From Candidatus Heimdallarchaeota archaeon (GTDB lineage Archaea; Asgardarchaeota; Heimdallarchaeia; Heimdallarchaeales; Kariarchaeaceae): a stretch of DNA of 6,910 bases. Position 1 is the first letter of the stretch; every line of letters begins with the position of its first letter. A program made the position numbers and the translations under genes. The notes beneath the pieces are model-generated. The model made no database searches. It saw only the letters and a list, made by a program, of their open reading frames with translations, and was not told the DNA's origin. Location: positions 1-6,910 of the forward strand of contig JAAFKL010000045.1 of the NCBI GenBank assembly GCA_021399405.1. Direction: 5' to 3'. This document shows, in pieces, positions 1-5,788 of the stretch.

Positions 1-481
1 CACCAAGAGATCCTGCCTGACTCTGGTATTCCGTCGTATTGAGTGTTGCATTGGAATTTAAAACTTCCTTCTGTTCATATCCATAGATCTTGGCCTTATC
101 TTTGGTCTCACCCCAGAGGTCAGTAGCTCTAGATTGTACTCGCTTCACCCCTTTTGATCTCAATACCTCAATGGCCTTGCTATAGAGCAGATCCTCGGCT
201 GCTTCGTGACCCTCCAGTACTATTGGAAATTCCATATTTGCTCTTAAATTTTCCTCACCTTCTTTCAGTGGTTTAATTGTGGCAGTAATGAAACCCACCA
301 TCTCATCATCCTTGAATGCATATAATTTGGTTTCAGGATCGAAATTCTCAGCAGAGTAGACCTGTTTAAGATTCTCAACAGAGGTTTGAGTCGCACCCGA
401 CCAACTTGAGAGGATTGAGTTCCCTATCTCAAACTGCTTTTGCAAGTACTCTTCTGAATAATTTTTAATAACGTAAGTCAT
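1..481 (-). CDS. GNAT-family N-acetyltransferase, N-terminal part (runs off the window)
   Basis: Reading from the ATG at 481-479, the frame stays open for 160 codons to the window edge, so the C-terminus is missing. The protein begins MTYVIKNYSEEYLQ. Residues 53-70 (KLYAFKDDEMVGFITATI) match the GNAT beta2-beta3 hairpin. Residues 85-118 look like motif A followed by its helix (FPIVLEGHEAAEDLL, then AIEVLRSKGVKRVQS). Residues 131-140 (KIYGYEQKEV) match the usual 'lyxk.GF.....' end of the domain. Family members move an acetyl group from acetyl-CoA to an amine; the substrate here is unknown. The acetyl-CoA loop is degenerate: the usual R/Q-x-x-G-x-G/A reads as VLEGHE. The frame continues past one domain, so a second GNAT domain may follow outside the window. 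The start is supported by a TATA box 25 nt upstream, as for a leaderless mRNA. The gene lies downstream of the kinase on the same strand but has its own promoter. Confidence 0.82.
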   Translation of the reverse strand, partial: MTYVIKNYSEEYLQKQFEIGNSILSSWSGATQTSVENLKQVYSAENFDPETKLYAFKDDEMVGFITATIKPLKEGEENLRANMEFPIVLEGHEAAEDLLYSKAIEVLRSKGVKRVQSRATDLWGETKDKAKIYGYEQKEVLNSNATLNTTEYQSQAGSLG

Positions 482-501
482 TGAATTTTTCTGTTCTGAA
501 A

Positions 502-509
502 CATATAAA
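502..509 (-). promoter_or_regulatory. TATA box of the acetyltransferase gene
   Basis: On the minus strand the sequence reads TTTATATG, close to the archaeal TATA consensus. It is centred about 25 nt upstream of the ATG at 481, which places transcription start at or within a few bases of the start codon. No Shine-Dalgarno is seen, in keeping with a leaderless transcript. Confidence 0.65.
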
Positions 510-515
510 TAATTC

Positions 516-527
516 TGCCTTTAGGCA
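516..527. promoter_or_regulatory. Possible operator palindrome upstream of the acetyltransferase TATA box
   Basis: TGCCTTTAGGCA is an inverted repeat with 5-bp GC-containing arms and a 2-bp centre in an AT-rich intergenic stretch. It sits just upstream of the TATA/BRE position, where an archaeal regulator could block or recruit TBP/TFB. The arms are short, so chance is possible. Confidence 0.3.
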
Positions 528-555
528 ATTTCAATATCGATTCGATTGTCTCCTC

Positions 556-564
556 AAAAATAAA
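556..564 (-). terminator. T-rich tract after the kinase gene
   Basis: About 40 nt downstream of the kinase stop codon the minus strand reads TTTATTTTT. Archaeal RNA polymerase terminates at T-rich tracts without needing a hairpin. The tract lies before the acetyltransferase promoter, so it could separate the two transcription units. Confidence 0.35.
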
Positions 565-603
565 TATTCTTTCACGGTCTTCTATTGGACCAAATTAGGA
601 AAG

Positions 604-3216
604 TTACTTTCTGGGGAGTGTGATGATGAAGGCAACACCTTCTTGTGTTCCCTCAATAGGTGATTCGATCGTAATAGTACCCTCCATTTTCTCAATGGCC
701 TTCTTGCAGAATGCCAGACCCAATCCAAATCCACTACTAACTTTTCTACCCTCGCCTTTGTACTGTTCATACTTCTTAAATATTCTCACATGCTGATCCT
801 CGGGGATGGTAGGACCATCATTTGAAAATTTGATAATCTGTTCAGAGGGGTATTGTTTAATCTCTATCTCTATGTCCCCATTATTAGGGGTGAATTTGAC
901 TGCATTGTGGATTAAATTGTCGAATATTCTACCGAGAAGAAATCTATCACCATTGATGGAATATCGCTCTTCAGGCATTCTCTGGATCACCTGCAAGCTG
1001 TTAGTATCTATTTTCAATTTGAAAAGGCTCACTCTTTCATTAATAAAAGATTTCAGATCGACAAGTTCGTAGTGAACATTGAAAGTACCGTTTTCCAACT
1101 TCTCGGAGGTCATATAGGAGGAAATCAACATTTGAATCTCTCTGCTCGAAGATTCTAAAAGATGCACATATTCTTTCATGTTGTCAGGTAGGGAATTATT
1201 GATTGAGAGTAGGTTTGCCACATTAAGATTTATTTGCAGAAGATTCTTAATATCATGCACAAACATATCTGTTGTTTCCTTCTTCAGGTACATGTTCTGA
1301 ATAAATTCCTCCAGCTCCAGTTCATCAATCTTTTCCGAGATAGGGATATTCTGGAATGCAAGCTCACTCCATCTATCCATTTTTGATTCAAGCTGACCCT
1401 TGATCATAGTGGCTTTTAAGGTGATTTGATCAATATTTCTTTCTTCTGCAATGGATATAGCTTGATCAATTAAGAATCTTGCCTCCTTAACATCTGTCTG
1501 TAATATTGCTAATTTTGACTGGATTATAAGGATCTCACTTATTAAATTATATGATTCCTGTTCGATTGCAATCTCATGCAATTTATTAACCAAATAATTG
1601 AGTTCCTTTAATGTACCTTCATCATTAGTTGATTTTAATTCAAGTAGAAGGAATTCACAGAGATTAAGCATTGCAAATACAGTTAATTCAAAATCAACTA
1701 ATTCTGCACTTATAACCTGCTCAAACAATCCTTGTGCCTCTACTTTTTTAGAAATTTTTGGACTTACTTGGAGGACAGCTGCCTCTGCAAGCTTTAATCT
1801 GGTGATAACCACTTTATTCTGAGATTTCTTGGCTATCTTAATTAAATTATTTAGATGTTTTTCAGCTTTCTTATTCTCATTATTTTCCAAATACATGGTT
1901 ACAAGTGAGAACATTGATTCTGAGATCTCCACATCATTCCCTATTTTATTTCTTAGGTCTAAACTTCTTAAAAGGAATTTTTCAGATTCTTTTATGTTTC
2001 CCTGTTTATTGCAAATAAGTCCAAGGGATAAAGAGACTTCAGATAAAAAGAGTTTATTATCCAACTCTGCAAATATCTCATAAGACATTGATAAATGTTC
2101 ATTCGCTTGATTGAGGTTGCCTTGAAGAAAATTTATTTTACCAACATTTTTGAGCGATTTTGCAATATCATCTTTATTGGCAAGTTCTTCTCTGATATTA
2201 AGACTATTTTTATAATAAATGAGTGCATTATTAAACTCCCCTTTTTTTTCGTAAGCTAGACCTATGTTATTCAATATTAAACCAAGTTGATGTTTATTTC
2301 CTGAGTTTTCAATACTCAATATTATGCGGGTATATGTATTTATAGCATCATCTAAATTTCCTTGCTCAAGATTCAATGAACCTAAATTAAGAGTTGCAGT
2401 CACTAGAGTACTTATATCACCAATTTTCTCAGAATTTTCAAGAGCTTCTTGGTTGTAGGATCTAGCTTCAGTAAATTTTCCCCTCATTTTGTTAATATTC
2501 CCCAAATTTATCAAGATCTTTGCTTTTCTATAATGATCTCCAACTTCATCACATTTAACAAGACTTTTCTTGAATATGTCTATTGCCTCATCCAATTTCC
2601 CCTTTTTAGCCATAACTATTCCAATGATATTCAAACTTTCTAATATATCGAATTGATTACCCAAGTCTTCTCTGTAACGAAGACTGTTTTTTAGAAGTTT
2701 TAACCCCTCATCAATTTTTCCTTGTTTTTGTAGAGTCGATCCTAGATTGAACAGTATTGACGCTTGATCCTGCTTATCACCTGTTTGTTTAATAATTTCA
2801 TTTGCCTTATTGTAATAGTCTATTGCTTTTTTCCATTCAGACTTCTTTTCAAAGAAAAATCCCTGCAATTCATTGTATTTTCCTTCATAAAATGGTAAAG
2901 TTTTCTCTGATAATTCATTAACATTTCGTAATAACCGATCTAATAGAATATCTACTTCCTGGGGCTTTCCCATGGTAATTTGAACCCTACATAGAATTAG
3001 CTTTAAATTTATTTTATGAATAAGGGAGAGATTTTTAAACTGAGAAATACTATCTGCTTTTGAGAGAGCTTCTGCAAATTCACCTTTCTTATAATGTATT
3101 CGAATTTCTAGTAAAACTGCATCAACATCATATTTGGATGGAAGATTTTTTACAACATTGAGAGCATTATCAAATTGACCTAGCTTTTCAAATTGAATAG
3201 CTCTCTTTATTTCCAT
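604..3216 (-). CDS. Cytosolic TPR-repeat sensor histidine kinase
   Basis: An 870-residue protein with no transmembrane segment or signal peptide. Residues 1-100 hold degenerate TPR-like helices. About nine TPRs follow at 110-465; eight of them keep an almost exact 40-residue spacing, with the 'NLG...QGK.deA...' core near 156, 195, 236, 276, 316, 356, 396 and 436. Residues 490-645 form a further helical block resembling one I know from Asgard TPR proteins. The kinase core follows: H-box FVHDIKNLLQ with phospho-acceptor His654, N-box NLIHNAVKF (767-775), G1 box SNDGPTIP (798-805), F-box-like IFKKYEQ, and G2 box SGFGLGLAF (residues 828-836). It should autophosphorylate His654 with ATP and pass phosphate to a response regulator; the TPR array probably senses through protein contacts. 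No regulator is nearby, so it is an orphan kinase. The G1 box departs from DxGxG (Asn799, Thr803). Start: ATG at 3216 with a TATA-like box at -26. Confidence 0.93.
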   Translation of the reverse strand: MEIKRAIQFEKLGQFDNALNVVKNLPSKYDVDAVLLEIRIHYKKGEFAEALSKADSISQFKNLSLIHKINLKLILCRVQITMGKPQEVDILLDRLLRNVNELSEKTLPFYEGKYNELQGFFFEKKSEWKKAIDYYNKANEIIKQTGDKQDQASILFNLGSTLQKQGKIDEGLKLLKNSLRYREDLGNQFDILESLNIIGIVMAKKGKLDEAIDIFKKSLVKCDEVGDHYRKAKILINLGNINKMRGKFTEARSYNQEALENSEKIGDISTLVTATLNLGSLNLEQGNLDDAINTYTRIILSIENSGNKHQLGLILNNIGLAYEKKGEFNNALIYYKNSLNIREELANKDDIAKSLKNVGKINFLQGNLNQANEHLSMSYEIFAELDNKLFLSEVSLSLGLICNKQGNIKESEKFLLRSLDLRNKIGNDVEISESMFSLVTMYLENNENKKAEKHLNNLIKIAKKSQNKVVITRLKLAEAAVLQVSPKISKKVEAQGLFEQVISAELVDFELTVFAMLNLCEFLLLELKSTNDEGTLKELNYLVNKLHEIAIEQESYNLISEILIIQSKLAILQTDVKEARFLIDQAISIAEERNIDQITLKATMIKGQLESKMDRWSELAFQNIPISEKIDELELEEFIQNMYLKKETTDMFVHDIKNLLQINLNVANLLSINNSLPDNMKEYVHLLESSSREIQMLISSYMTSEKLENGTFNVHYELVDLKSFINERVSLFKLKIDTNSLQVIQRMPEERYSINGDRFLLGRIFDNLIHNAVKFTPNNGDIEIEIKQYPSEQIIKFSNDGPTIPEDQHVRIFKKYEQYKGEGRKVSSGFGLGLAFCKKAIEKMEGTITIESPIEGTQEGVAFIITLPRK

Positions 3217-3238
3217 ATGTAATCAAATAGTTGAAGGA

Positions 3239-3246
3239 ATAAAATA
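3239..3246 (-). promoter_or_regulatory. Weak TATA box of the TPR kinase gene
   Basis: On the minus strand the sequence reads TATTTTAT, centred about 26 nt before the ATG at 3216 and preceded by the purine-rich BRE-like GCAAAAG. The spacing fits a leaderless mRNA, and no Shine-Dalgarno precedes the ATG. The box matches the consensus less well than those of the neighbouring genes. Confidence 0.45.
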
Positions 3247-3276
3247 CTTTTGCAATCTTTAATCATTTTCGATGGA

Positions 3277-3287
3277 TTTAATCTAAT
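3277..3287 (-). promoter_or_regulatory. Shared 11-bp word upstream of the kinase (copy 1)
   Basis: The minus strand reads ATTAGATTAAA, ending exactly 60 nt before the kinase ATG and upstream of its TATA box. The same word occurs at the same distance and orientation before the first MscS gene (5778-5788). A shared upstream activator site is inferred; it could be chance in AT-rich DNA. Confidence 0.3.
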
Positions 3288-3359
3288 ATTGGTTATATTC
3301 CAACTGATTGGCACTTATAATAATTTGTTTGAAGTCAAATCAATGGCAATTAAATTAAT

Positions 3360-3381
3360 ATCACTTTAATAAAATGTAACA
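3360..3381 (+). repeat. Imperfect direct repeat, copy 1
   Basis: ATCACTTTA, then A/T-rich bases, then TAACA. It is repeated at 3540-3558 with a 3-nt length difference. The two copies lie 180 bp apart and bracket the microprotein frame. Confidence 0.35.
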
Positions 3382-3420
3382 TATTATGTTTGCTTGTATT
3401 ATTAATAATTCATTACTAGA

Positions 3421-3534
3421 TTATTCTGCCCAGGCGACCTCAGTTCCGCCTTCACCAGAATTAACTAGTGATAGTAGTATAACCAAAAATGGTAGCATTT
3501 GAAAAACTAATGACTTGAATTTTAACCTTAACAT
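3421..3534 (-). CDS. Small single-pass membrane protein (37 residues)
   Basis: ATG at 3534 to TAA at 3421. The peptide starts with a basic stretch (MLRLKFKS), continues as a hydrophobic helix at about residues 9-24 (VFQMLPFLVILLSLV), and ends with a small, acidic, glycine-containing tail (GEGGTEVAWAE). This is the layout of a tiny inner-membrane protein, or of a signal-like leader. GC content rises locally inside the frame. A TATA box (TTATAAA, 3572-3578) and a Shine-Dalgarno match (GTGAT, spacer about 5-6 nt) lie upstream. I do not recognise a family; a regulatory membrane peptide, a type I toxin-like peptide or a truncated gene start are all possible. An overlapping plus-strand frame of 38 codons (3386-3502) is also open but is hydrophilic and lacks such signals. 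It is too short for the frame alone to be proof. Confidence 0.45.
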   Translation of the reverse strand: MLRLKFKSLVFQMLPFLVILLSLVNSGEGGTEVAWAE

Positions 3535-3551
3535 AATAAATCACTTTATTA
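3535..3551 (-). promoter_or_regulatory. Hairpin presenting the microprotein Shine-Dalgarno in its loop
   Basis: The minus strand reads TAATAAA-GTGA-TTTATTA, a 7-bp perfect stem with the Shine-Dalgarno core GTGA as the tetraloop. The last A of the 3' arm is the A of the ATG at 3534. The stem is all A-T, so stability is low. It could modulate translation, or serve as a palindromic protein site. Confidence 0.35.
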
Positions 3552-3558
3552 AATAACA
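3540..3558 (+). repeat. Imperfect direct repeat, copy 2
   Basis: The second copy (ATCACTTTA, TTAAA, TAACA) covers the ribosome-binding hairpin of the microprotein. It may reflect a small duplication or a repeated regulatory site. Confidence 0.35.
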
Positions 3559-3571
3559 AGTTTTCTAATTG

Positions 3572-3578
3572 TTTATAA
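3572..3578 (-). promoter_or_regulatory. TATA box of the microprotein gene
   Basis: TTATAAA on the minus strand is centred about 41 nt before the ATG at 3534. It predicts a transcript with a short leader of about 15 nt, long enough to contain the GTGAT Shine-Dalgarno. This differs from the leaderless pattern of the larger genes. Confidence 0.45.
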
Positions 3579-3603
3579 GTCTTTCTAATATAAGAAGCTA
3601 TAA

Positions 3604-3623
3604 TTTTGAAATTATTTTCAAAA
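3604..3623. promoter_or_regulatory. Palindrome upstream of the microprotein promoter
   Basis: TTTTGAAA, a 4-bp spacer, then TTTCAAAA: a perfect 8-bp inverted repeat about 26 bp upstream of the TATA box at 3572-3578. The geometry suits a dimeric regulator, but palindromes of this size arise by chance in such AT-rich DNA. Confidence 0.25.
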
Positions 3624-3739
3624 ATTGTGCTTCACATATATAAATGTTATAATAAACGGTTCCTCCCTTCCTTATAAACTCTCCTAGATATATGCATGTA
3701 AACTCCTTATTAATGCGTTTTATTTTAATCATAATTATT

Positions 3740-3948
3740 TTATGTGTATGTATTGTAATTGAAACCGGTCAATCTTGAAAGTCGCAATCTCCTGTCGATA
3801 CAGTTTACCAATAGTACATAAATTGATGTGTCACCATTTGTACTAATATACCATTTAGCATGTTCTGTCATGACATTGGTAAAACTACAGGACTCTCCTC
3901 TAACCGCCACTTCTTACCACCAGCTAAGTCAATCTTGGAATGCTAATC
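3740..3948 (-). pseudogene. Possible decayed coding remnant
   Basis: On the minus strand a frame ending near 3869 reads KIDLAGGKKWRLEESPVVLP before a TGA. A frame shifted relative to it then opens at an ATG (3871) for 43 codons to a TAA at 3740, beginning MTEHAKWYISTNGDTSIY. The two segments have protein-like composition, unlike the surrounding AT-rich DNA, and would join with one frameshift. I recognise no family. The 43-codon frame has no ribosome-binding site next to its ATG. It may be a relic of a lost gene, or not coding at all. Confidence 0.22.
3801..3887 (-). ncRNA. Candidate structured RNA or inverted-repeat element
   Basis: The arms TTTACCAAT (3875-3883) and ATTGGTAAA (3804-3812) are a perfect 9-bp inverted repeat, extended by further pairs past one bulge. 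Between them are a short CATG-ACAGAA-CATG hairpin and a 32-nt imperfect hairpin at 3813-3844 (AGTACA pairing with TGTACT, and TGGTG with CATCA around an ACA loop). Together they make a three-way-junction-like fold. One G-U pair favours the minus strand. No known RNA family is recognised; it overlaps the possible coding remnant. Confidence 0.25.
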
Positions 3949-4028
3949 TGTGTAAGAATGCATGAATAGATAATTATGAATTTATTAGTACTCTACTGAT
4001 TTTATTTTGATTGCATAATTATTGAGTA

Positions 4029-4808
4029 TTAATGAAATTCTGCACTGATATCATCTAGAAAGTCAGTCTTGTGTTTTAGAATTGAAATTGGATCATCGGA
4101 CCTCAGGATAAATGAATACTCAAATCTATGATTCAGAGTATATGGGGTGTATTCAGGTAGATATCCAAATATTTTCTTGTACTTCTTGCAGACTTTGTCT
4201 ATCCTCTTCTTTATAGTAGGTAGATCGATTAATGGAGCCCCCCACACGAAAGTGTAGCGTGTTATCTCGGTATCATCAATAGATTTGACTAGATTCTTCA
4301 TCCAGCCCAATTTACCATCATATTTTGCTTCTGAAACAACTTTCTGATCAAAATTGGTGATCAGTGAACTGACAATCTTCTTGTTTGGTATTCTTTCAAT
4401 GAGACCCTCAAAATTTAAGATAAAGGTGTAATTGAGCGATATTTCTGTCACCACTCCTTCACTACCTCCAATTCTTACAAGATCGTTGACTGAGAAAGGC
4501 TCCGTTATCAAAATATAAGCCCCTGAAACGAAGTTCTGTATTGTTTGAATACTGGCAAAAGAAATTACTGATCCCAAAAATACAGAGAGTATTAATGTGG
4601 TACTTTGTCCTATTTCAAGGAAATAAACCGCAGAATACAGGAACAGAATTGCCATAATAAAATTTACAATCAATCGCAGTCCATTAACCACATCATCTGG
4701 AATTTTACCTATCGAGGAGGCTTTTTTGACCAGTACTATAATGATCTTTTGCAGAATATAGATCAATACAAGAGACCCTGCAAAAAGGATAATATTAGTT
4801 TCGACCAT
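4029..4808 (-). CDS. MscS-family small-conductance mechanosensitive channel (second of a pair)
   Basis: A 259-residue membrane protein. Predicted helices lie at about residues 4-28, 41-65 and 70-102. The last is the MscS pore-lining TM3 region, running through QNFVSGAYILITEPFSVNDLV. A beta-domain follows (about 103-152) with the family signatures GGSEGVVTEISLNYT and RIPNK, then an alpha/beta C-terminal domain. MscS channels open under membrane tension and release ions or solutes during osmotic downshock. The helix lacks the Gly/Ala-rich packing typical of E. coli MscS TM3 (it has Ser, Phe and Gln instead), so conductance or gating may differ. The ATG at 4808 directly follows the stop of its upstream paralogue and has a strong Shine-Dalgarno, which fixes the start and indicates translation from a shared mRNA. 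Residues 182-259 align with the tail of the paralogue. Confidence is high for the family, lower for actual tension gating. Confidence 0.9.
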   Translation of the reverse strand: MVETNIILFAGSLVLIYILQKIIIVLVKKASSIGKIPDDVVNGLRLIVNFIMAILFLYSAVYFLEIGQSTTLILSVFLGSVISFASIQTIQNFVSGAYILITEPFSVNDLVRIGGSEGVVTEISLNYTFILNFEGLIERIPNKKIVSSLITNFDQKVVSEAKYDGKLGWMKNLVKSIDDTEITRYTFVWGAPLIDLPTIKKRIDKVCKKYKKIFGYLPEYTPYTLNHRFEYSFILRSDDPISILKHKTDFLDDISAEFH

Positions 4809-5717
4809 CTAGTTGACCTCCTCTTGGTGTAATTCAAGAAATACCGTTTGGTACAGATCTTCTACAAATTCTTCAAATATCTCCAATATCTGCTGGGGAT
4901 GATCAAATATCAGAATAACTCTCATATCCTGTCTGAAAACGTACTTATTGAAGAAAAATCTGGGTTGGAAACCAAGTTTTTTCGCCCACCTTTTCATCAC
5001 AGTATTCATCCGTTTATTTACATTTACTAAAGTTATATCAGGACTAACTATATTGAGTTTGAGTTGCAAGGTAAATGGATATCTTACGATATCCCTTCCG
5101 CCTAATAATTCATCAACAAATTCCTTGGTCAATTTCTTGGATTTTGGATTAAGCTCACCCAAGTCCTCCATCAGTGTCTGATAACCTATCTCATGACCCA
5201 TAGAAGCTCTTTCCTTCAAATTAGAAATTTTTATGCTACAATTGATGAGATTAGCATCCAATAGGCTCTTGTTTGGTATCAGCACAAATGATTCATCCAT
5301 TGTCAATAATTTGGTATAGTTCAGACCTATCTCCATTACAATGCCCTCCGTGCCTTTCACAAGGATAAGATCACCTATACCAAAGGGTCTTACAGCTATG
5401 AGATAAAGTCCAGCTACAATATTTCCCACGACCACAGATGTGGCAAATCCTATAGTGGTACCAAGGAGTGCAGAAACGCTGAGAATTGCACTGGACTCTA
5501 TTTGAAATATGATAATAAACAAAATAGCTATTGCAAATATCTGTGCGATTGTTGCAAGTAATTTTAGACTATTTTTTGCTTCATAATTTTTTCTCCGTGA
5601 AACCCTGTCCAGATTTTTCTTGAATAAAAATCCTATAAACCAGATCACAAGAGAGGATCCAAGAAAAAGTAATATCTTTATAATCAAAGGTGGATAAGTT
5701 CCGTCAAAATACCACAT
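4809..5717 (-). CDS. MscS-family small-conductance mechanosensitive channel (first of a pair)
   Basis: A 302-residue membrane protein. Helices are predicted at about 11-32 and 50-71, then the pore helix region 77-108, which contains ALLGTTIGFATSVVVGN and AGLYLIAVRPFGIGDLI; it is Gly/Ala-rich as in classic MscS TM3. The beta-domain (about 112-165) carries GTEGIVMEIGLNYT and LIPNK, and an alpha/beta C-terminal domain ends in an acidic tail. The usual role is release of osmolytes on membrane stretch. The 43-residue difference from its downstream paralogue comes from a longer N-terminus, a longer segment after the beta-domain and a C-terminal extension. Start: ATG at 5717, with a canonical TATA box centred 26 nt upstream and no Shine-Dalgarno, so the mRNA is probably leaderless. 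The TAG stop (4809-4811) touches the next ATG, so the two are co-transcribed and may form a mixed heptamer (inference). Confidence 0.92.
   Translation of the reverse strand: MWYFDGTYPPLIIKILLFLGSSLVIWFIGFLFKKNLDRVSRRKNYEAKNSLKLLATIAQIFAIAILFIIIFQIESSAILSVSALLGTTIGFATSVVVGNIVAGLYLIAVRPFGIGDLILVKGTEGIVMEIGLNYTKLLTMDESFVLIPNKSLLDANLINCSIKISNLKERASMGHEIGYQTLMEDLGELNPKSKKLTKEFVDELLGGRDIVRYPFTLQLKLNIVSPDITLVNVNKRMNTVMKRWAKKLGFQPRFFFNKYVFRQDMRVILIFDHPQQILEIFEEFVEDLYQTVFLELHQEEVN
4816..4823 (-). promoter_or_regulatory. Strong Shine-Dalgarno of the second MscS gene
   Basis: The minus strand reads GAGGAGGT, 7 nt before the ATG at 4808. It lies inside the last codons of the upstream channel gene (Glu-Glu-Val). 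It decides the start of the second gene and contrasts with the leaderless start of the first. Confidence 0.85.
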
Positions 5718-5739
5718 ATTAATTGCGATGCAGAGTTGC

Positions 5740-5748
5740 TATTTAAAG
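5740..5748 (-). promoter_or_regulatory. TATA box of the MscS operon
   Basis: CTTTAAATA on the minus strand is a textbook archaeal TATA box. It is centred about 26 nt upstream of the ATG at 5717, placing transcription start at the start codon. Confidence 0.7.
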
Positions 5749-5777
5749 ACTCATTGATCTACTATTGAAATTTAGAG

Positions 5778-5788
5778 TTTAATCTAAT
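5778..5788 (-). promoter_or_regulatory. Shared 11-bp word upstream of the MscS operon (copy 2)
   Basis: ATTAGATTAAA on the minus strand ends exactly 60 nt before the ATG at 5717 and upstream of the TATA box. It is identical in sequence, orientation and distance to the copy before the TPR kinase gene (3277-3287). Co-regulation is inferred. Confidence 0.3.

Larger units (their letters stand above)
3217..4028. other. 812-nt region without a large gene
   Basis: This AT-rich gap lies between the kinase start and the end of the second channel gene. It contains the kinase promoter, an imperfect direct repeat (3360-3381 and 3540-3558), a probable 37-codon membrane-peptide gene (3421-3534), a palindrome (3604-3623), a segment able to fold as a branched RNA (3801-3887) and a possible decayed reading frame (3740-3948). 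I found no tRNA, no rRNA and no terminal inverted repeats of an intact insertion sequence. Confidence 0.6.

Noticed and set aside
481..663. Plus-strand open frame of 60 codons
   Set aside because: It overlaps the kinase 3' end and the acetyltransferase promoter, has no ribosome-binding site or TATA spacing, and its composition is explained by the AT-rich intergenic DNA.
1598..2643. Several plus-strand open frames inside the kinase gene
   Set aside because: They are antisense shadows of the TPR coding sequence, with Ser/Phe/Leu-rich composition and no promoters.
3386..3502. Plus-strand 38-codon frame overlapping the microprotein
   Set aside because: It has no ribosome-binding site and a hydrophilic Ser/Thr-rich composition; the minus-strand frame has better signals.
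3687..3706. A 16-codon minus-strand frame with an AAGGAG Shine-Dalgarno, starting near 3699
   Set aside because: It is too short and of unremarkable composition; the Shine-Dalgarno match alone is weak evidence.
3865..3900. RNase P RNA-like words GAGGAGAGTCC and ACAGAAC on the minus strand
   Set aside because: In a real RNase P RNA these conserved regions are separated by a large part of the molecule; here they are only about 20 nt apart and no flanking P1/P2 helices were found.
3767..3936. Direct repeat GTCAATCTTG at about 3767 and 3927
   Set aside because: A 10-bp match is expected by chance in a window of this size, and it does not coincide with any element boundary.
4605..5181. Plus-strand open frames across the channel genes
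   Set aside because: They are antisense to well-supported MscS coding regions with clear family motifs.
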